From Paenibacillus sp. JQZ6Y-1 (lineage in GTDB: Bacteria > Bacillota > Bacilli > Paenibacillales > Paenibacillaceae), in contig NZ_JBFDUZ010000001.1 in NCBI RefSeq assembly GCF_040719145.1, positions 3,038,001 through 3,102,000 on the forward strand: DNA of 64,000 nt. The letters are read 5' to 3'. This document shows positions 19,144 to 28,422 of this stretch, one piece after another; position 1 is the stretch's first letter, and the number at the start of each line of letters is the position of its first letter. Position numbers and translations under genes: made by a program. The notes beneath the pieces are model-generated. The model did not search any database, was not told the origin of the DNA, and saw only the letters and a list, made by a program, of their open reading frames with translations.

Positions 19144-20082
19144 ATGAAATTTGCAATTGGTATGCGTAATATTAAAACTGCTCTAGCCGTATTGACCTGC
19201 TTGCTGATCTCGCAGGTATTCAGTCTGGAGTATCCATTTTATGCGGTCATTGCTACGATTATTGCGATGGAGAACTCGGTTACGAACTCCTATACCGTCG
19301 GCAAAAATCGAGTGATGGGTACGATTGTCGGTGCTGTGATCGGAATAGCATTCGCTCTCGTCGATCCGCATAGTGCCGCGTTTTCCGCTGTCGGTATTGT
19401 CGTTGTCATTTACATTTGCAATCTGCTCAAATGGAATAAATCCGTCTCCATTGCCAGCATTGTATTTCTGGCGATTATGCTCAATCTCCGACCGGGCGAA
19501 AATCCTTGGTTTTACGGGATGAATCGGGTACTGGATACACTGATCGGTATTGGCGTAGCGGTAGTGATCAACTATCTGGTCTTTCCGCCCAATCATGAGC
19601 GTAATATGGAGCAGCGACGCAAAATTCTACGTCAACGTCTTACAGTGCTATCACACGAATTGCTTGCCGAAGGCGGTGGTGTACATATCAGCTCGCTGAA
19701 AAAGGATATGTCTGAATTAGAGAAGGTGTATGAAATCTACACCTCTGAATTCCATCTGAATAAGAAGAAACGCACGATTATGGATCATCTGGAAGAGGAA
19801 ATCGATATTTATCACAATACGTATTCGCATATGCGGATGCTACGATTACTGACAGATGAACCACCGCAAGCCGTGGAAGAAAAGCCACAGGTGGATTTCA
19901 AATTCAGCTCTCCTCCCGCTCGTCCGCTGACCATGCACGGTGAGGATTTACTTATGATCTATCGGTATCATGTACGCTGCATTTTGCAGGATTTGAATCA
20001 GCTTGGATTGATGCTACCCGCTCGCATCGCACCACCGCTAAATTTGCGTAAAGAGCTGTCTGCGGAGCGCAAGCAATCGTAG
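19144..20082 (+). CDS. FUSC / aromatic acid exporter family membrane protein
   Basis: 312 residues. The N-terminal half has about five to six membrane segments in the ArAE_1/FUSC pattern (IKTALAVLTCLLISQVFSLEYPFYAVIATIIAMENSV, where the NSVTNSYTVGKNRVMGTIVGAVIG loop-helix is the family hallmark). The C-terminal half is cytoplasmic and helical with a charged segment (KKKRTIMDHLEEEIDIYH). It resembles Bacillus YgaE/YqjA-type proteins. The substrate is unknown; family members export aromatic carboxylates. It is monocistronic, with a bidirectional terminator at 20213-20265. Confidence 0.87.
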   Translation: MKFAIGMRNIKTALAVLTCLLISQVFSLEYPFYAVIATIIAMENSVTNSYTVGKNRVMGTIVGAVIGIAFALVDPHSAAFSAVGIVVVIYICNLLKWNKSVSIASIVFLAIMLNLRPGENPWFYGMNRVLDTLIGIGVAVVINYLVFPPNHERNMEQRRKILRQRLTVLSHELLAEGGGVHISSLKKDMSELEKVYEIYTSEFHLNKKKRTIMDHLEEEIDIYHNTYSHMRMLRLLTDEPPQAVEEKPQVDFKFSSPPARPLTMHGEDLLMIYRYHVRCILQDLNQLGLMLPARIAPPLNLRKELSAERKQS

Positions 20083-20212
20083 CTAGAGCTTATTGAAGAT
20101 GGAGAATGTTCCTATTAAAAGAGAAGGCTACCTACAAAATAAGAAATGACGGGCGAATTATTACCGATGTTTCGGAGTACTGTCAGTTTCCATTCCCTAT
20201 CAAAGCATAACA

Positions 20213-20265
20213 AAAAAGCACAATCGTCCGCAGCATATGCCGCTGCGAACACGATTGTGCTTTTT
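20213..20265. terminator. Bidirectional intrinsic terminator
   Basis: A 15-bp stem AAAAAGCACAATCGT (20213-20227) pairs with ACGATTGTGCTTTTT (20251-20265) and contains an inner GCAGC/GCTGC-type hairpin. It serves the FUSC gene (+) and the secreted protein gene (-). Confidence 0.85.
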
Positions 20266-20322
20266 ATATTCGTGCTCACTTACACTTCTCGTCACTGTCA
20301 CGAAAAAGTATACGGTACGAAA

Positions 20323-21600
20323 TCACTTACGAATATCGGCTGCCTTCACCCGCAAAATTTGACCAGCAGATGCTGCCAGTGGCTCGGTATCTGTACCCAA
20401 TCCAAAGTAGAAGTCACCGTTTAACTCTTCCAGCGACTTGGCATACGTCCCTTTTTCAAATTGCAGTAGCTGCGACCAGTTTTTTAGATTGCGTGTTTTG
20501 TACACACGGTTCACATAGCTGCCATCGCTTTGTTTTGTATAGGTCAGCACATACAGCACATTATTACGCACAATCATGTCGGTTGGCAATGCTTTGCGAT
20601 CCGGTAGTGTAATGCGGCGAGCGTTGTTAATGTCTTTGGCAGCGATCAGCGCTTCCGGCATCGTTTGCGCATCATTGTACAATTCACCAGCGATATAGAC
20701 CAATTGATTATTTAGAACCACCGTTTTGCTAATACGATTGTATGGCGTTTTGCCGGGTTCCTGCACAAATTTCATCCCGGGCAGGATGTTTTTGCCGTTG
20801 ATTTTTTGCTGAGTGACCTTCAGGTTCTTATCGATGGACAGTACATGGGTTTCGTCGCCCCAGATCTCGTTATCCGGCATAATAATAGCAGCAGCGTACA
20901 GTTTACCTTTGAATTGGAAGAACTTGTACGCACGGCTACCATAGCCATCGATTTCCGCTAGCTTGTCCCATGTTTTGCCGTTATCGTTAGACACCATCAC
21001 CATCGGCGTTTGCTCAGTGCCTATAGCGGCGAACATTTTACCCTGATAATACGCCAGATCATACACATGTAGTGCGTCTGGAATATTCTGATACTCGGTC
21101 CACGATTCGCCGTTCAGCTCGTAAAAATTACCGTACTTCCAGCCCGGCACGATGGAATCATTGCCCGGTATGTAGAGCTTGCCTTTCATAATTTTAAAAG
21201 TATCGATCTGCTCGTCGTCAGTGACTTCACGAGTTGTTTGCTTGCCTGTTTTGGCATTGGTGGAAATGACTTTTTGGGTAACGAACTTGTCAGAAGACGG
21301 ATCGTAATAAATGACCGGAATCGGACCTGCATTGGGCGAAGGACCGGAATTGCTGCTGTTACCGCTACCCAGATAGATTTTGCCATCAAATACTTGCATA
21401 TCCCATACATTACGCGCATATGGTTCGCTTTTGAATGGCTGCCCCAGATTTTCCAGCTTAGAAGTGACATCCGATTTAACAGTTGCCGCTACAGCGGTCG
21501 GTGCGCCAGTATATCCAGATAGTGAAGCGCTACCAGCAAGCAGCGCAGCAGATAGGCTAATAGTCAATACAGGTTTCATCCAGTTCTTTTGCATATTCAT
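20323..21600 (-). CDS. Secreted protein with beta-propeller-like repeats, unknown function
   Basis: About 425 residues. A signal peptide (MKPVLTISLSAALLAGSASL with an Ala-rich cleavage area AVAA near residue 40) precedes a body built of repeated hydrophobic strands with YxGKMFAAIGT, FKGKLYAAAII, NQLVYIAGELY and NGDFYFGLGT. The recurrent GKLY/GKIY pattern is typical of kelch- or sialidase-like propellers. A SNDNGKTWDKL segment resembles an Asp-box (S-x-D-x-G-x-T-W), seen in exo-sialidases and other extracellular propellers, but only one clear copy is visible. The ATG at 21600 follows AAGGAAT. It is not recognised as a specific enzyme. Confidence 0.75.
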   Translation of the reverse strand: MNMQKNWMKPVLTISLSAALLAGSASLSGYTGAPTAVAATVKSDVTSKLENLGQPFKSEPYARNVWDMQVFDGKIYLGSGNSSNSGPSPNAGPIPVIYYDPSSDKFVTQKVISTNAKTGKQTTREVTDDEQIDTFKIMKGKLYIPGNDSIVPGWKYGNFYELNGESWTEYQNIPDALHVYDLAYYQGKMFAAIGTEQTPMVMVSNDNGKTWDKLAEIDGYGSRAYKFFQFKGKLYAAAIIMPDNEIWGDETHVLSIDKNLKVTQQKINGKNILPGMKFVQEPGKTPYNRISKTVVLNNQLVYIAGELYNDAQTMPEALIAAKDINNARRITLPDRKALPTDMIVRNNVLYVLTYTKQSDGSYVNRVYKTRNLKNWSQLLQFEKGTYAKSLEELNGDFYFGLGTDTEPLAASAGQILRVKAADIRK

Positions 21601-22090
21601 AAACTCATTCCTTCCATTGGTCAATGTAATGATAGACGTGAATCAGTTAATTAAATATCCCTCCGTTCCTTTATTGTTCACAGCTGCCAAAGGATCATTT
21701 GCACCGCTATCTTGCCTTGGAGCCGCCGCCAGTACAGGCGTGGTTTCTACATGCACTATATCATATCTGCCAGTAAGAAGCTAAAATATTGCCGTCATTC
21801 CGGCATTGTGGGCAAGCAACAGTTGTGTCTGATTTCTGTTTGCTGCATTTACTTTCTTGTAGATAATCATCACACTATATGCAAAAAAAGCCTGCCCTTG
21901 AAGTAGGACAGGCTTTTCCCAACGTATGTTACCATCGGAATAATAGCGATTTACAATCATGCTCGATCCATACCTCTTTTGGAAGGTATTCGCTAGTTTG
22001 ATCTTACAATGGCTGTTCTTACTTACAGCAAGTCATTTCCCTGCTAATCCAGCTATAGACACATTCAGATCAGAATCTACACCTTTTCCG
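21601..22090. other. Intergenic region upstream of the secreted protein
   Basis: 490 bp between two minus-strand genes. It holds the aspA terminator at 21883-21917 and otherwise no supported gene. Confidence 0.5.
21883..21917 (-). terminator. Intrinsic terminator downstream of aspA
   Basis: AAAAGCCTG (21886-21894) pairs with CAGGCTTTT (21909-21917), extended by CC/GG; on the minus strand a run of seven T follows. It lies about 175 bp after the aspA stop. Confidence 0.75.
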
Positions 22091-23500
22091 CTACTCGCGG
22101 TGCAGCAATTCTTCCCCGGCAATACCCGGTTCTGTCATTTGATACGGATCAAGGATAATATTCAGCTCATCCTCAGTCAGTACGTTGTACAGCAGGCACA
22201 GCTCGCGTACCGACTTGCCCGTTTGAATCGCTTCGCGGGCGATCCGCGATACGACTTCATAACCAAGATGCGGATTCAGTGCGGTAATGATACCAACGCT
22301 GCGCTCCACATATTCGCGGCAACGGTCGACATTTGCCTGAATCCCATCCACGCAATGCAGACGGAATACGGTAAAGCCCTGCTTCATAATCTCCAGCGAT
22401 TGTAGCAGATTGTACACCAGCACTGGCTCCATAACGTTGAGTTCCATTTGACCTGCTTCGGAAGCCAGACAGATCGTATGATCGTTACCAATGACCTGAA
22501 AAGCAATTTGGTTGACGACTTCGCACATCACCGGATTGACCTTACCCGGCATAATCGACGAACCCGGCTGACGAGCAGGCAGGCTTAGCTCGTTTAAACC
22601 TGCATACGGTCCTGATGCCATCAGACGAATATCGTTTGCCACTTTGGACATATTCATCATACAAATTTTCAGGGCTGCGGATACTTCGGTATACGCGTCC
22701 GTATTCTGTGTAGCATCGACCAGATGATCCGATGCTGCCAGCGAGAAGCCGCTAATATCAGCAAGAATCTCAGCGACGCGTGTAATATACCGACGGTCGG
22801 CGTTCAGACCAGTACCGACAGCGGTTGCGCCCATATTGATATGCAGCAGATTTTCGCGCGTATTTTCCACACGCACGATGTCACGACCGAGTACACGAGC
22901 ATACGACTGGAATTCCTGACCGAGACGAATCGGTACGGCATCCTGCAAATGGGTACGTCCCATTTTGATAACGGTATCGAATTCGTCTGCTTTTGCCTGA
23001 AATGACTTCTGCAGCTCACGCATCGCGACTAGCAGCTGCTCGATCATCGACAGGGTAGCGATATGAATCGCAGTTGGGAACGCATCGTTGGTCGACTGCG
23101 CCATATTCACATGGTTATTCGGGCTAATATGAACATAATCGCCCTTGTCCTTACCCATAATTTCCAATGCACGGTTGGCAATGACTTCGTTGGTATTCAT
23201 ATTAATCGATGTTCCGGCTCCGCCTTGAATGGGGTCCACGATAAATTGCTCAATCCAGCGGCCTTCCAGAATCTCGTCAGCAGCCTGTACAATCGCTTCA
23301 CCTTTCGGTCCGTACAGACGGGATAGTTCCATATTGGCAAGGGCTGCGCCTTTTTTGACCATCGCCATCGCCCGAATCAGCTCCGGGTGCAGCTTTTGAC
23401 CAGTAATCGGGAAGTTTTCTACTGCCCGCAGCGTCTGGATGCCATAATACGCTTCATCAGGAACTTCTTTGGTGCCTAGAAAATCTTTTTCTACTCTCAC
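22091..23500 (-). CDS. aspA: Aspartate ammonia-lyase
   Basis: 469 residues, the usual AspA length. It converts L-aspartate to fumarate plus ammonia. N-terminus RVEKDFLGTKEVPDEAYYGIQT, then TNEVIANRALE, the THLQDAVPIRLGQEF substrate motif, and the fumarase/aspartase signature GSSIMPGKVNPVMCE containing the catalytic serine loop; the C-terminal GKSVRELCL is AspA-like rather than FumC-like. The start is GTG at 23500, 8 bases after GGAGG (23509-23513). It stands alone, without asparaginase; a DctA-type dicarboxylate/aspartate carrier is encoded 25 kb away. Confidence 0.95.
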   Translation of the reverse strand: MRVEKDFLGTKEVPDEAYYGIQTLRAVENFPITGQKLHPELIRAMAMVKKGAALANMELSRLYGPKGEAIVQAADEILEGRWIEQFIVDPIQGGAGTSINMNTNEVIANRALEIMGKDKGDYVHISPNNHVNMAQSTNDAFPTAIHIATLSMIEQLLVAMRELQKSFQAKADEFDTVIKMGRTHLQDAVPIRLGQEFQSYARVLGRDIVRVENTRENLLHINMGATAVGTGLNADRRYITRVAEILADISGFSLAASDHLVDATQNTDAYTEVSAALKICMMNMSKVANDIRLMASGPYAGLNELSLPARQPGSSIMPGKVNPVMCEVVNQIAFQVIGNDHTICLASEAGQMELNVMEPVLVYNLLQSLEIMKQGFTVFRLHCVDGIQANVDRCREYVERSVGIITALNPHLGYEVVSRIAREAIQTGKSVRELCLLYNVLTEDELNIILDPYQMTEPGIAGEELLHRE

Positions 23501-23690
23501 AACGCATTCCTCCGGCTGTATGGGAGCGACAAATGTGCAGACGGTACTCGGAAGCACTACTACAAGGCATTCGCCACATCCCGATTTCGTTTCACAACAA
23601 CAGTCCTATTATACGACCAGCCTCTCTCCCGTGCCAGTACAAAGCAAAATTATTCCGATAGCTTGTGCAACTGACGATAGGTACGACAGC

Positions 23691-24101
23691 TTATGAAGAT
23701 AAAGGTTGCCTCAGCCACATGCCTAGCGATGCTGGCGCAGCGTATTCAAATCCAAACTGTGCATATAGCCGATCTGCTGGTACATCAGCGAACAGCGAAG
23801 CCATCGCACGCGGCGGCATATGTTGCTTCAAATACGCTGTAATTTCGCCCATGATCACTTTGCCATATCCTCTACCCTGATAATCTGGGTGCACAGCAAT
23901 ATCGCTCACTAGAAAGAACAGTCCGCCATCGCCTACAACACGTCCCATACCAATCGCTTCTCCCTGTTCTTCCAGCACAACGGCAAACAGACTGAGCGGC
24001 AATCCCTTCTCCGCTCCTTCTCGGCTCATCTCGCTCAAGCCCGAAATTTGACGCAAATGCAAATACTCCTCAATCGACGGAATGCGATGCTGAATGTTCA
24101 C
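23691..24101 (-). CDS. GNAT-family N-acetyltransferase
   Basis: 136 residues. The acetyl-CoA-binding motif A is clear: VSDIAVHPDYQGRGYGKVIMGEI (Q/RxxGxG/A). It is followed by MASLFADVPADRLYAQFGFEYA (motif B). The start is GTG at 24101 after AAGGGGAT. The substrate is unknown. It lies between aspA and the SMI1/KNR4 gene, all on the minus strand, 74 bp from the latter. Confidence 0.92.
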   Translation of the reverse strand: MNIQHRIPSIEEYLHLRQISGLSEMSREGAEKGLPLSLFAVVLEEQGEAIGMGRVVGDGGLFFLVSDIAVHPDYQGRGYGKVIMGEITAYLKQHMPPRAMASLFADVPADRLYAQFGFEYAAPASLGMWLRQPLSS

Positions 24102-24175
24102 GATAACGATCCCCTTTTCTGAGTTGAATAATATATCAATCTATCATTGGTGTATTCGTTTATTTGTTCATTTAT

Positions 24176-25489
24176 TTATTTGTTTAATACATCTATAGCA
24201 CAATTCACTAGATTTTTTTCCTTTTTCGTTACCGCCTTTTCCAATTGGTGCGTTAGCAATTCCAGTGTATGTTGTATTTGATCCGGTTCGTGGAACATAG
24301 TTTGTACATTCTCTATCATTGCCAGCGCGCTCATGACCACCTGACGCTGCACCGTACTGCCACCTAGCCATTGCCAGATGTCCTCTACTGCTGGCTCAGA
24401 GCAAGCAAACAGTCGATCCCAACCATCGTACGGATAGCTGACACGCTTATCCTGCCACATCCAGTTCAGCACTTCACGACTATGAAATGGCTTGAGCCAG
24501 CTATTCGCCATATATCCGCTTAAACGACCCGATTGCTCCATCTGCTCCAATTCAGCATAGATGCGCTGCAAGCCTTCTTGCTCAGGCAAGCAGTGCGCTG
24601 TCATATACGCCAGTACCGCTGAATTGATACGCTGATCCAACGGGGCTGCCCATAGCTCACGTACCCAATCTGCTGCCACCGCGCCGCAAATGCTTGCTGT
24701 ATGCTCCATAAGACCGTTGCGCAGATGAGTATCCGTTTCCTGCTGAATCCGCTTAATCCATGCTGCCAGCACCTCCTGCGGGGGAAATGCAGCAAATGCT
24801 TGCTGTAACGCTAGATCGTGGCTATCATTCATCTCTGCATATCGAATCAATGATTCCAATTGCTGACTCGCCTGCTCTAGCGTCAAATGGACATAATCGT
24901 GCATCCATTGTCGCCAGCGCTGCGCATGAGCACAATGAATATTCAGACCGCTATGATCAACAAAATGCTCATATTGCCATGATTCTGCCCCTATGCCATA
25001 TAGTGCTGTAATCCGCTGCAAGAAGGCTGTCAGCGAACTCGCCAGCAGCTGAAACTCTCCTGTTTCATGATTCCAGCTTAATACAGCGGGACGCTCGGCA
25101 TCATTCAGATCCAGTACGAGACTATCACCATTTCCGGCATGATAAAAGATCAAATACCGTCGCTGCTCCGGTGAATGCTCATCCTCAGACCACATCTCTA
25201 CAAAATCCAGCACCTCTAGCGACCAGCCCACATCGCCCGCCAAGCCGAAAGGAACCATCTGTTCAGACGGAAGATACCAGATTACCGAGACTTCGCTCGC
25301 TCCGGTGATCAGCAATTCTCTCAATTCCGTCGGTAGAGTCAGCTCCAGCTGCTGTTCTATCTGCTCTACTTGCTGCACATCGGCGACCGATTTAAAATGA
25401 AACGCCGTATCTGCTCCCCGTTGCTTCAATTGCTCCACTACTGTTTCCGATTGCTGCCGCCATGCGGCAAATGCTTGTTGCAGTGTCAT
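24176..25489 (-). CDS. SMI1/KNR4-domain protein with helical C-terminal half
   Basis: 437 residues. The N-terminal 160 residues fit the SMI1/KNR4 (SUKH) fold: VADVQQVEQIEQQLELTLPTELRELL, VIWYLPSEQM, FGLAGDVGWSLEVLDFVEMW, then YLIFYHAGNGDSLVLDLN and a closing LTAFLQRITALYG. The remainder is all-helical, with HEAT-like spacing, and not recognised. SUKH proteins are often immunity proteins of polymorphic toxins, but no toxin gene is adjacent here, and standalone members exist. GGAGG precedes the ATG. Confidence 0.82.
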   Translation of the reverse strand: MTLQQAFAAWRQQSETVVEQLKQRGADTAFHFKSVADVQQVEQIEQQLELTLPTELRELLITGASEVSVIWYLPSEQMVPFGLAGDVGWSLEVLDFVEMWSEDEHSPEQRRYLIFYHAGNGDSLVLDLNDAERPAVLSWNHETGEFQLLASSLTAFLQRITALYGIGAESWQYEHFVDHSGLNIHCAHAQRWRQWMHDYVHLTLEQASQQLESLIRYAEMNDSHDLALQQAFAAFPPQEVLAAWIKRIQQETDTHLRNGLMEHTASICGAVAADWVRELWAAPLDQRINSAVLAYMTAHCLPEQEGLQRIYAELEQMEQSGRLSGYMANSWLKPFHSREVLNWMWQDKRVSYPYDGWDRLFACSEPAVEDIWQWLGGSTVQRQVVMSALAMIENVQTMFHEPDQIQHTLELLTHQLEKAVTKKEKNLVNCAIDVLNK

Positions 25490-25617
25490 TGTTATTCCTC
25501 CGTCATGTTCGCCAGCATGAATAGGATCTTGCTTAGGGCATGCTGTATGCTGCCAACGTTCTCATGTATCATTCATTGTCTGTTATTATACTATGCCTTG
25601 TCCCACTGCCCAACGTC

Positions 25618-25647
25618 AAAAAAGCCGCAGTACAATGACTGCGGCTT
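25618..25647 (-). terminator. Intrinsic terminator downstream of thrC
   Basis: A perfect 10-bp stem AAGCCGCAGT (25622-25631) with ACTGCGGCTT (25638-25647); on the minus strand six T follow. Confidence 0.85.
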
Positions 25648-25737
25648 GAAGTGCCGACTATCGGCAAGAATGAATGGATAAAAGGATACAATAATGAAGC
25701 AATCGATGAAGCAATCATCGTTAGATGTGAATCATCT

Positions 25738-27138
25738 TTATACTTGCAGTGCGTAGAACGATTCTAGCTGACGAACCACTTCGTCTTGATCGTAGTCGAT
25801 CACCGTTTGATGCTGCGGCATATCGAACAGCGCTTGAATCGGCTCTGGGAATTCCTGTTTGATCTGACAGAGCACAATCGCTTCGTCAAATTTGGCAGGA
25901 TGTGCGGTTGCCAGTGTAACACATACTTCGTCTTCGCCATTGTGCTGCTCATACGCAGCGATACCACAAGCAGTATGCGGATCAAGCAAATAGTTGTATT
26001 CCGCATGATATTTGCCGATTTCCTCCAAGCACTCCTCGTTGGAAGCGCCATGTGCAGCAAAGTCGCGCTGTACCTGCTCCAGATCGGCACCAGACAGTAC
26101 GATTTTACCGTCTGTTTGCAGCTGCTGCATATACGCAGATACTTTGGCTGCATCCTCATTCAGGAAATAATACAGATAGCGTTCAAAGTTACTCGCCACC
26201 TGAATATCCATCGATGGACTGTGTGTGCTGCGGAAGTCGCCCGGCTTGTATTCGCCCGTTTTCACAAAACGCTCTAAAATATTGTTTTCATTCGTCGCAA
26301 TGATCAGGCGGTTGATGGGCAATCCCATTTGCTTCGCCAAATAACCGGAGAAAATATTACCAAAGTTACCGGATGGTACACAGATGTTGATGTTGCGACC
26401 ATTCGCACCCTCTTGCGCACGGAAGTAGGCGTAGAAGTAATACACCGTTTGCGCCAGAATGCGCACAAAGTTAATGGAGTTGATTGCCCGCAGATGATGC
26501 TGCTTTTTGAATGGCAGATCGCCGAACAGATCTTTGATTACTTTTTGACAATCATCGAAGTTGCCTTTGACTGACAGATTCAGCACATTGCTGTCATTCA
26601 CTGTCGTCATTTGCAGTTCCTGTACTTTGCTGACACGGTTGTGTGGATGCAAAATACAGATTTTGATGCCTTCCTTGCCACGTACACCCTGAATCGCCGC
26701 GGCTCCTGTATCACCAGAGGTTGCACCCAGAATATGAATCACTTCACCATATTTTTGCGACATATACGAATACAGCTCACCCATGAATTGCAGCGCTACA
26801 TCTTTGAAAGCAAAGGTAGGACCGTGGAACAGCTCCATAATATACAGAGAATCATTAATGCGGCTAACGGGTGCTACTTCCGGGTGACGGAAATTAGCAT
26901 AACTGCGCTCAGCCAGCTCACGCAGATCCGCAGCAGGAATTTCATCATTTACATACAGGGCGAATACTTGCAGAAACAGATCGACATAGCTCAGCTTGCT
27001 CCACTGTTCCAGCGTTTCGGCAGATACAGTAGGTACCTGTTCCGGTATCATCAGACCGCCATCATCGGCAAGTCCCATTAGTACAGTATCGATAAATCCT
27101 TTTGGCTCAACCTGTCCTCTAGTACTGATATACTTCAT
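25738..27138 (-). CDS. thrC: Threonine synthase
   Basis: 466 residues, the long (E. coli/yeast-like) class. It makes L-threonine from O-phosphohomoserine with pyridoxal phosphate. N-terminus MKYISTRGQVEPKGFIDTVLMGLADDGGLMIPE; PLP lysine Lys112 in HGPTFAFKDVALQ; ILGATSGDTGAAAIQG; VPSGNFGNIFSGYLAKQMGLP. The start at 27138 follows GGGGGAG by 4-5 bases. It is separate from hom and thrB, which are not in the window. No T-box or other leader motif is seen in the 225 bp upstream. Confidence 0.95.
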   Translation of the reverse strand: MKYISTRGQVEPKGFIDTVLMGLADDGGLMIPEQVPTVSAETLEQWSKLSYVDLFLQVFALYVNDEIPAADLRELAERSYANFRHPEVAPVSRINDSLYIMELFHGPTFAFKDVALQFMGELYSYMSQKYGEVIHILGATSGDTGAAAIQGVRGKEGIKICILHPHNRVSKVQELQMTTVNDSNVLNLSVKGNFDDCQKVIKDLFGDLPFKKQHHLRAINSINFVRILAQTVYYFYAYFRAQEGANGRNINICVPSGNFGNIFSGYLAKQMGLPINRLIIATNENNILERFVKTGEYKPGDFRSTHSPSMDIQVASNFERYLYYFLNEDAAKVSAYMQQLQTDGKIVLSGADLEQVQRDFAAHGASNEECLEEIGKYHAEYNYLLDPHTACGIAAYEQHNGEDEVCVTLATAHPAKFDEAIVLCQIKQEFPEPIQALFDMPQHQTVIDYDQDEVVRQLESFYALQV

Positions 27139-27308
27139 ATTTCTCCCCCAGTTAGCTGTAGTATTCATCACTTTGATGCACTTTGATTCATTATGAAAAA
27201 TTATTAATTTCTATCATACCCTGTCATGGAGTTGCTTCCAAGCATTAATTTGCTAAAGTTTTATCAATTCCGCATATATTATCACTATTTGTCGGTTAAC
27301 TTACTAAA

Positions 27309-27337
27309 TTGAAATGCCGATAATAACCTAGGATAAT
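27309..27337 (+). promoter_or_regulatory. SigA-type promoter of the BMP lipoprotein/chemoreceptor pair
   Basis: TTGAAA (27309-27314) and GATAAT (27332-27337) with a 17-bp spacer, 27 bp upstream of the ATG at 27364. Confidence 0.55.
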
Positions 27338-27363
27338 ATTTTGAATCAGAGAGGAAATCGCCA

Positions 27364-28383
27364 ATGTACAAAAACAATCATTGGAAAAAAGCAAGTTGTC
27401 TTATGCTGTTGGCTGTTATGCTGTTGTTAAACGCATGCTCCGCAGCTCAAATTAGCCCTACCGCGCAGGCTGCTAATAGCAGACTGAAAGTAGGCATCGT
27501 GCTGTCCGACATCGGACTGGGCGACCAATCATTTAGCGATGGCGCATTTAACGGATTGATCCGCGCACGCGATGAAGGCAAAATTAAATTTGATTATCGT
27601 GAAATCTCAGATACAAAAACATACGACGAAGCATTCAAGCAATTGCTTGATGAACACAACGACGTGATTATTGGACTCGGCTACGCGGTCAAGGAAAGTT
27701 TGGAAACCATTGCTAAGAGCAACCCAAACCAGCAGTTCCTTTTGATCGATGAAAAGTCTGACCTCGCTAACGTCGCTTCGATTACATTTAAAGAAGAAGA
27801 AGGCAGCTTCCTCGCTGGTGCCTTGGCAGCGATGGCAAGTAAAACGGGCGAACTGGGCTTTATCGGAGGCATCGAAACGCCGCTGCTGCATAAATTCCAG
27901 AGCGGATTTGAGCAAGGCGCGCGTGCAATTAATCCGAATGCACAATTCACCATCAATTACACTGGTGACTTTGGCAAACCTGAATTGGGTGCCTCTGCTG
28001 CCAAAGATATGATCGACAATCATAATACCGATGTGATCTATACGGTAGCCGGACTGACCGGTGTCGGTGGATTGCAGCAAGCGCAAAAGCAAGGTGTCTA
28101 CTCGATCGGCGTGGATAGCGATCAATTTTTCTTGGCGGAAAAATCGGTCATCACATCCATGATCAAAAATATTGATGTTGCGCTGTACAATACGACGCAA
28201 ACGTATATCGACAACAATCGCAAATTCCCGGAAAAGGATATGGTATTCGGCTTGCAGGACGGCGGCGTCGGACTGGCACCGGTTCATGTCATTGAATTGA
28301 CCGATGAGCAGCAGAAGAAGCTGGATGAACTGAAGCAGCAGCTAATCTCCGGCGATATTACCATTCAATTGGATGCGTCTTGA
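27364..28383 (+). CDS. BMP-family (Med/PnrA-like) substrate-binding lipoprotein
   Basis: 339 residues. Lipoprotein signal with lipobox LLNAC (Cys near residue 25). The Bmp domain follows: LKVGIVLSDIGLGDQSFSDGAFNGL, DVIIGLGYAVKESLE, VASITFKEEEGSFLAGALAAM, LGFIGGIETPLLHKFQSGFEQGA, DVIYTVAGLTGVGGLQQAQ and YSIGVDSDQFFL. Family members bind nucleosides or, as Med in Bacillus, affect competence. No permease or ATPase follows; instead the next gene, 39 bp away, is a transmembrane chemoreceptor. The inference is a ligand-loaded binding protein presented to that receptor. Confidence 0.9.
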   Translation: MYKNNHWKKASCLMLLAVMLLLNACSAAQISPTAQAANSRLKVGIVLSDIGLGDQSFSDGAFNGLIRARDEGKIKFDYREISDTKTYDEAFKQLLDEHNDVIIGLGYAVKESLETIAKSNPNQQFLLIDEKSDLANVASITFKEEEGSFLAGALAAMASKTGELGFIGGIETPLLHKFQSGFEQGARAINPNAQFTINYTGDFGKPELGASAAKDMIDNHNTDVIYTVAGLTGVGGLQQAQKQGVYSIGVDSDQFFLAEKSVITSMIKNIDVALYNTTQTYIDNNRKFPEKDMVFGLQDGGVGLAPVHVIELTDEQQKKLDELKQQLISGDITIQLDAS

Positions 28384-28422
28384 TTCCGCTGACTTCCATT
28401 TTCCCAATTACAGGAGGAACCT

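Noticed and set aside
24176..25489. SMI1/KNR4 protein as immunity part of a polymorphic toxin locus
   Set aside because: No toxin, secretion or repeat-rich gene is adjacent; housekeeping-type standalone members are common.
27139..27363. T-box leader upstream of threonine synthase
   Set aside because: No GGGTGGNACCGCG-type antiterminator sequence is present on the minus strand.
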